A stretch of 39,496 bases of DNA from Bacteroidota bacterium (GTDB lineage: Bacteria > Bacteroidota > Ignavibacteria > Tepidaquicellales > Tepidaquicellaceae), in NCBI GenBank assembly GCA_018266895.1, contig JAFDZQ010000033.1, forward strand, positions 1 through 39,496. Reading direction: 5' to 3'. Both the position numbers and the translations under genes were made by a program. The stretch's first letter is position 1; each line of letters opens with the position of its first letter. This document shows positions 36,829-39,496 of the stretch, in pieces. The notes below the pieces were generated by a model. It did not search any database. It was not told where the DNA came from and was given only the letters and a program-made list of their open reading frames with translations.

Positions 36829-39132
36829 ATGAAAAAATTATTACTTCTGTTTTTATTAATATTTACTGCAGCGTACCATACAGTGCTTTCACAGGAAAAA
36901 GGTCAGATAACAGGAAGGATCATTGATAAAAGCAATCAGCAGACACTTTCTGATGTTACAATTTCTCTTATAAAAGATAAAAATATCATCACAGGATCGC
37001 AGTCTGATATTAACGGATTTTTCAGAATATCTGATGTGAATGTCGGTGAATATTCTGTCAGATTTTCTCTTATCGGATATGAATCTTTATTGATTGATAA
37101 TATAATTGTCAATTCCGGAGCGCCGGCTGATACTCAGGCGGAATTAAAGATACTTTCGACGGAAGAAATTCAGGTTACTGAAGAAAGATTTGTTACTCCC
37201 TCAGATGTTTCAAATTCATTCAAAAGTCTGCAGTATGAGGAGATAAGAAGAAATCCCGGAGGTTTTGAGGATATAGGAAGAGTCGTCCAGACATTGCCCG
37301 GAGTTTCATTTGTAAATGACGGAAGGAATGACCTGATTGTCAGGGGAGGTTCACCAAGCGAAAATCTTTTTTTAGTGGACAATATTGTCGTTCCAAATAT
37401 AAATCATTTCGGTTCACAGGGAGCTACAGGAGGTCCTGTAAGTATTATCAATCTTGATTTTATAAGGGATGTTGATTTTCTCACCGGAGGATTTTCCGCA
37501 AAATACGGCGATAAGTTATCTTCGGTTCTGAATATCAGACTGCGTGAAGGAAACAGGAATAAATTCCTTACTGATATAAATTTAAGCGCAACGGGTTTCG
37601 GAGCTGTGCTTGAAGGACCTTTAGGCAGCAGGAAAAAAGGTTCCTGGCTTTTTTCGGCAAGACGGAGCTATCTTGATTTCATTTTCAATGCAGCGGGATT
37701 CGGATTTGTACCTGCGTATTCTTCAGCGCAGCTAAAGGTAGTTTATGATCTGAGCAGGAAAAATACATTGACTGTAAATGCGATAGGAAATAAAGATTAC
37801 GTGAATTTCAATAACGATACTGAAGAAAATAAACAGGATAACCAGACAATTCTTGATAATGATCAGTGGGGATATGTAAATTCCTATGAACTGAAATCTC
37901 TTCTTAACAGTAAATCTTTTGCTTTATTCAGTATTGGAAGGACTTATAATAATTTTGACTATACCGGAAAAGATTCTTCGTACAGTGAAATATTTAGAAA
38001 CAGGTCGAAAGAAGGAGAGATAAGTTTAAAAGCAGAATATTATCTGAATCCTGTACCTGCTTCGCAGCTTCAGTTAGGCGGAGGATGGAGATTCGTAAAT
38101 TTCAGAAATGAAATAAAGCAGGGTCAGGATACTTCTTATTTTACCGATCCTCAGAACGGAGAAAGATACGTGCTTCCTGCTTTTGAATTCAATAATGAAA
38201 ACAATACCGGAAAAGCATTCCTGTATTCACAGGTTACTCAGACATTGTTTAAAAAATTAAAATTAAATCTCGGACTTCGGTATGATTATTTCGGATACAT
38301 AAATAAAAAAAATTATGTTTCTCCGAGAGCATCTCTTCTTATTTCTGTCACTCAGAAATTTAATCTGAGCTTTGCATACGGTACATTCTACCAGTCTCCC
38401 TCTTATATCTGGCTTGTAGTGAATGATGAGAACAGAAATTTAAAGGAAATAAAAGCAGAGCATTTTGTAGCAGGTATGGAATATTTATTGTCAGATGATA
38501 TGAGAATGACGTTTGAAGCTTATTATAAAAATTATTCTGATTATCCGGTAAGTACTCTCAGGTCCTACCTGATTCTTGCAAATAACGGAGGTAATTTTGA
38601 GCAGAATGACCAGTTCGGGCTCGAACCGCTTGTATCTGCCGGTACGGGCTTTTCACGGGGCATAGAATTTTTCTTTCAGAAAGTGCTGACAAAGAATTTT
38701 TACGGTACAGCCAACTTCTCTCTGTTTGAAGCAAAATATAAAGCTCTTGACGGAATTGAAAGGAAGAGTGATTTTGATAACAGATTTTTAATTTCAGTTG
38801 TAGGAGGATACAGGTTTGCAGATACCTGGGAGGTTTCTTCAAAATTCCGCTTTACAGGAGGAAGACCCTACACACCAATAAATCCTGATAACGGAACTAA
38901 GTCTGTTTCGCAATATAATACAGAAAGACTTCCCGATTACAGCAGAATAGATTTCAGGATAGATAAGAGATGGAATTTCAAAAGCTGGACACTTGTAACT
39001 TACATTGATGTTCAGAATATTCTGAATAAGAAAAATATTACTAATTACAAATGGAATAAATTTACAAGGAAGATTGAAACAAACGAAAGCATCGGACTGC
39101 TGCCTTCAATTGGTATTAATGCAATGTTTTAG
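36829..39132 (+). CDS. TonB-dependent outer-membrane receptor with carboxypeptidase-regulatory-like domain
   Basis: 767 residues. A signal peptide (1-21, MKKLLLLFLLIF...VLS, with Q22 the likely first mature residue) is followed by a beta-sandwich CarboxypepD_reg-like domain (about 25-110, GQITGRIIDKSNQQTLSDVT). The plug domain (about 120-237) contains VVQTLPGVSFVNDGRNDLIV and RGGSPSENLFLVDNI. A 22-strand-type barrel (about 245-767) ends in Phe, as outer-membrane barrels do. The first domain is typical of Bacteroidota receptors. The ligand cannot be deduced, and no SusD-like gene follows in the window. A 131-base spacer with a possible ECF element precedes it. Confidence 0.93.
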   Translation: MKKLLLLFLLIFTAAYHTVLSQEKGQITGRIIDKSNQQTLSDVTISLIKDKNIITGSQSDINGFFRISDVNVGEYSVRFSLIGYESLLIDNIIVNSGAPADTQAELKILSTEEIQVTEERFVTPSDVSNSFKSLQYEEIRRNPGGFEDIGRVVQTLPGVSFVNDGRNDLIVRGGSPSENLFLVDNIVVPNINHFGSQGATGGPVSIINLDFIRDVDFLTGGFSAKYGDKLSSVLNIRLREGNRNKFLTDINLSATGFGAVLEGPLGSRKKGSWLFSARRSYLDFIFNAAGFGFVPAYSSAQLKVVYDLSRKNTLTVNAIGNKDYVNFNNDTEENKQDNQTILDNDQWGYVNSYELKSLLNSKSFALFSIGRTYNNFDYTGKDSSYSEIFRNRSKEGEISLKAEYYLNPVPASQLQLGGGWRFVNFRNEIKQGQDTSYFTDPQNGERYVLPAFEFNNENNTGKAFLYSQVTQTLFKKLKLNLGLRYDYFGYINKKNYVSPRASLLISVTQKFNLSFAYGTFYQSPSYIWLVVNDENRNLKEIKAEHFVAGMEYLLSDDMRMTFEAYYKNYSDYPVSTLRSYLILANNGGNFEQNDQFGLEPLVSAGTGFSRGIEFFFQKVLTKNFYGTANFSLFEAKYKALDGIERKSDFDNRFLISVVGGYRFADTWEVSSKFRFTGGRPYTPINPDNGTKSVSQYNTERLPDYSRIDFRIDKRWNFKSWTLVTYIDVQNILNKKNITNYKWNKFTRKIETNESIGLLPSIGINAMF

Positions 39133-39149
39133 GCAGCTGAATTTAAAAA

Positions 39150-39173
39150 CAGCTGTCCATTGCCGTCCAAAAC
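39150..39173. repeat. Direct repeat copy 1 (CCGTCCAAAAC element)
   Basis: CAGCTGTCCATTGCCGTCCAAAAC aligns with 39464-39488, matching in CAGCT, CCA and CCGTCCAAAAC with a few central differences and a one-base indel. The copies are in the same orientation, about 315 bases apart. Confidence 0.6.
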
Positions 39174-39223
39174 GTTTAATATTTATACACGAAACTAATA
39201 CTATATTTTAAATCAAAAGGATT

Positions 39224-39242
39224 GCTTTTCACAGATGACACA
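39224..39242. repeat. Second copy of the CACAGATGACACA dispersed repeat
   Basis: GCTTTTCACAGATGACACA matches the left-edge copy at 232-254 apart from a four-base (TCAC) difference. An inverted partner, TTCTGTGAAAATCCATG, lies at 39311-39327. Confidence 0.6.
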
Positions 39243-39463
39243 AATTAAAATGGATTTGACCTTTATTTATCTTCCAATTATCAAACTCATGGTTAATAGC
39301 ATAAGTGTGTTTCTGTGAAAATCCATGAGAGGAAAGCTTTGTTTTAAAATATTCATTTGATTGAGATCCGGGGATAGTTTTTTGAACGCCCCGGGAATTC
39401 TGTATAAAACAGTATTCATAACTAACTTTTTAAAACTCACCGGAAATATTTTGAACGGATGAG

Positions 39464-39488
39464 CAGCTATACCACTACCGTCCAAAAC
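39464..39488. repeat. Direct repeat copy 2 (CCGTCCAAAAC element)
   Basis: The segment begins CAGCTATACCA and ends CCGTCCAAAAC. It is the partner of 39150-39173 and reaches almost to the window end, so the repeat unit may extend beyond it. Confidence 0.6.
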
Positions 39489-39496
39489 AATTTTGA

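Larger units (their letters stand above)
39133..39496. other. Gene-free right edge with repeats
   Basis: About 360 bases after the TonB receptor. A CAGCTG/CAGCTG pair (39134-39139 and 39150-39155) could form a weak hairpin but has no T-tract. The region holds two copies of a CCGTCCAAAAC-containing repeat, the CACAGATGACACA dispersed repeat, and a 6-bp CCGGGG/CCCCGG hairpin (39368-39394). A 72-codon minus-strand frame is open across it but overlaps the repeats and has no family resemblance. Confidence 0.55.

Noticed and set aside
39267..39485. 72-codon minus-strand frame at the right edge
   Set aside because: It spans the repeats, has no upstream signal and no recognisable domain; more likely a chance frame in repeat-derived DNA.

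Overview
The window is a low-GC (roughly 35-40% by eye) bacterial chromosome segment made almost entirely of conserved housekeeping genes, nearly all on the + strand. The best guess for the host is a member of the Bacteroidota/Chlorobiota (FCB) group, most like the Ignavibacteria/Chlorobi side. Three things support this. Two promoters match the Bacteroidota-type consensus (TTTG-N19-TATTTTTG before mraZ; TTG-N20-TATATTTG before metH). There is a TonB-dependent receptor with an N-terminal carboxypeptidase-regulatory-like domain. The division gene order also fits. The lineage is an inference; no 16S rRNA is present.

Layout. (1) 1-595: the 5' end of a VOC/glyoxalase-family gene on the minus strand, then a gene-free stretch with a dispersed CACAGATGACACA-type repeat and an orphan Shine-Dalgarno-like sequence. 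(2) 596-1798: tRNA-Tyr, tRNA-Gly, a ferritin-like gene, tRNA-Thr, a 57-codon rpmG (L33) and tRNA-Trp. This resembles the widespread tRNA-tuf-rpmG-trnW-secE arrangement, but tuf is absent and a ferritin gene sits between the tRNAs. (3) 1844-13301: secE-nusG-rplK-rplA-rplJ-rplL-rpoB-rpoC, with hairpins in the rplA/rplJ and rplL/rpoB spacers and an intrinsic terminator after rpoC. (4) 13630-30609: a dcw (division and cell wall) cluster opened by a promoter with three 10-bp GTGG repeats (putative MraZ operator). The order is mraZ-rsmH-ftsL-ftsI-murE-murF-mraY-murD-ftsW-murG-[unknown membrane protein]-murC-ftsQ-ftsA-ftsZ. Genes are tightly packed, several with ATGA overlaps. murB and ddl are not in the cluster. 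(5) 30620-34577: a SAM-I riboswitch with terminator and antiterminator controlling cobalamin-dependent methionine synthase metH. (6) 34615-39132: an MgtC/DUF4010-type membrane protein, a short-chain dehydrogenase and a TonB-dependent outer-membrane receptor. (7) 39133-39496: a gene-free end with short direct repeats and the same dispersed repeat as at the left end.

Together the genes cover translation and transcription machinery, the lipid I/lipid II pathway with septal synthesis and Z-ring assembly, and methionine regeneration. MurE carries the DNPR signature for meso-diaminopimelate, so the peptidoglycan is probably of the DAP type.

I found no CRISPR array, phage, toxin-antitoxin, defence or biosynthetic cluster. 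The least explained items are the two-helix membrane protein overlapping murG and murC, the heme-ligand-less ferritin in the tRNA cluster, the mraZ promoter/operator architecture, and the repeats at both window edges.
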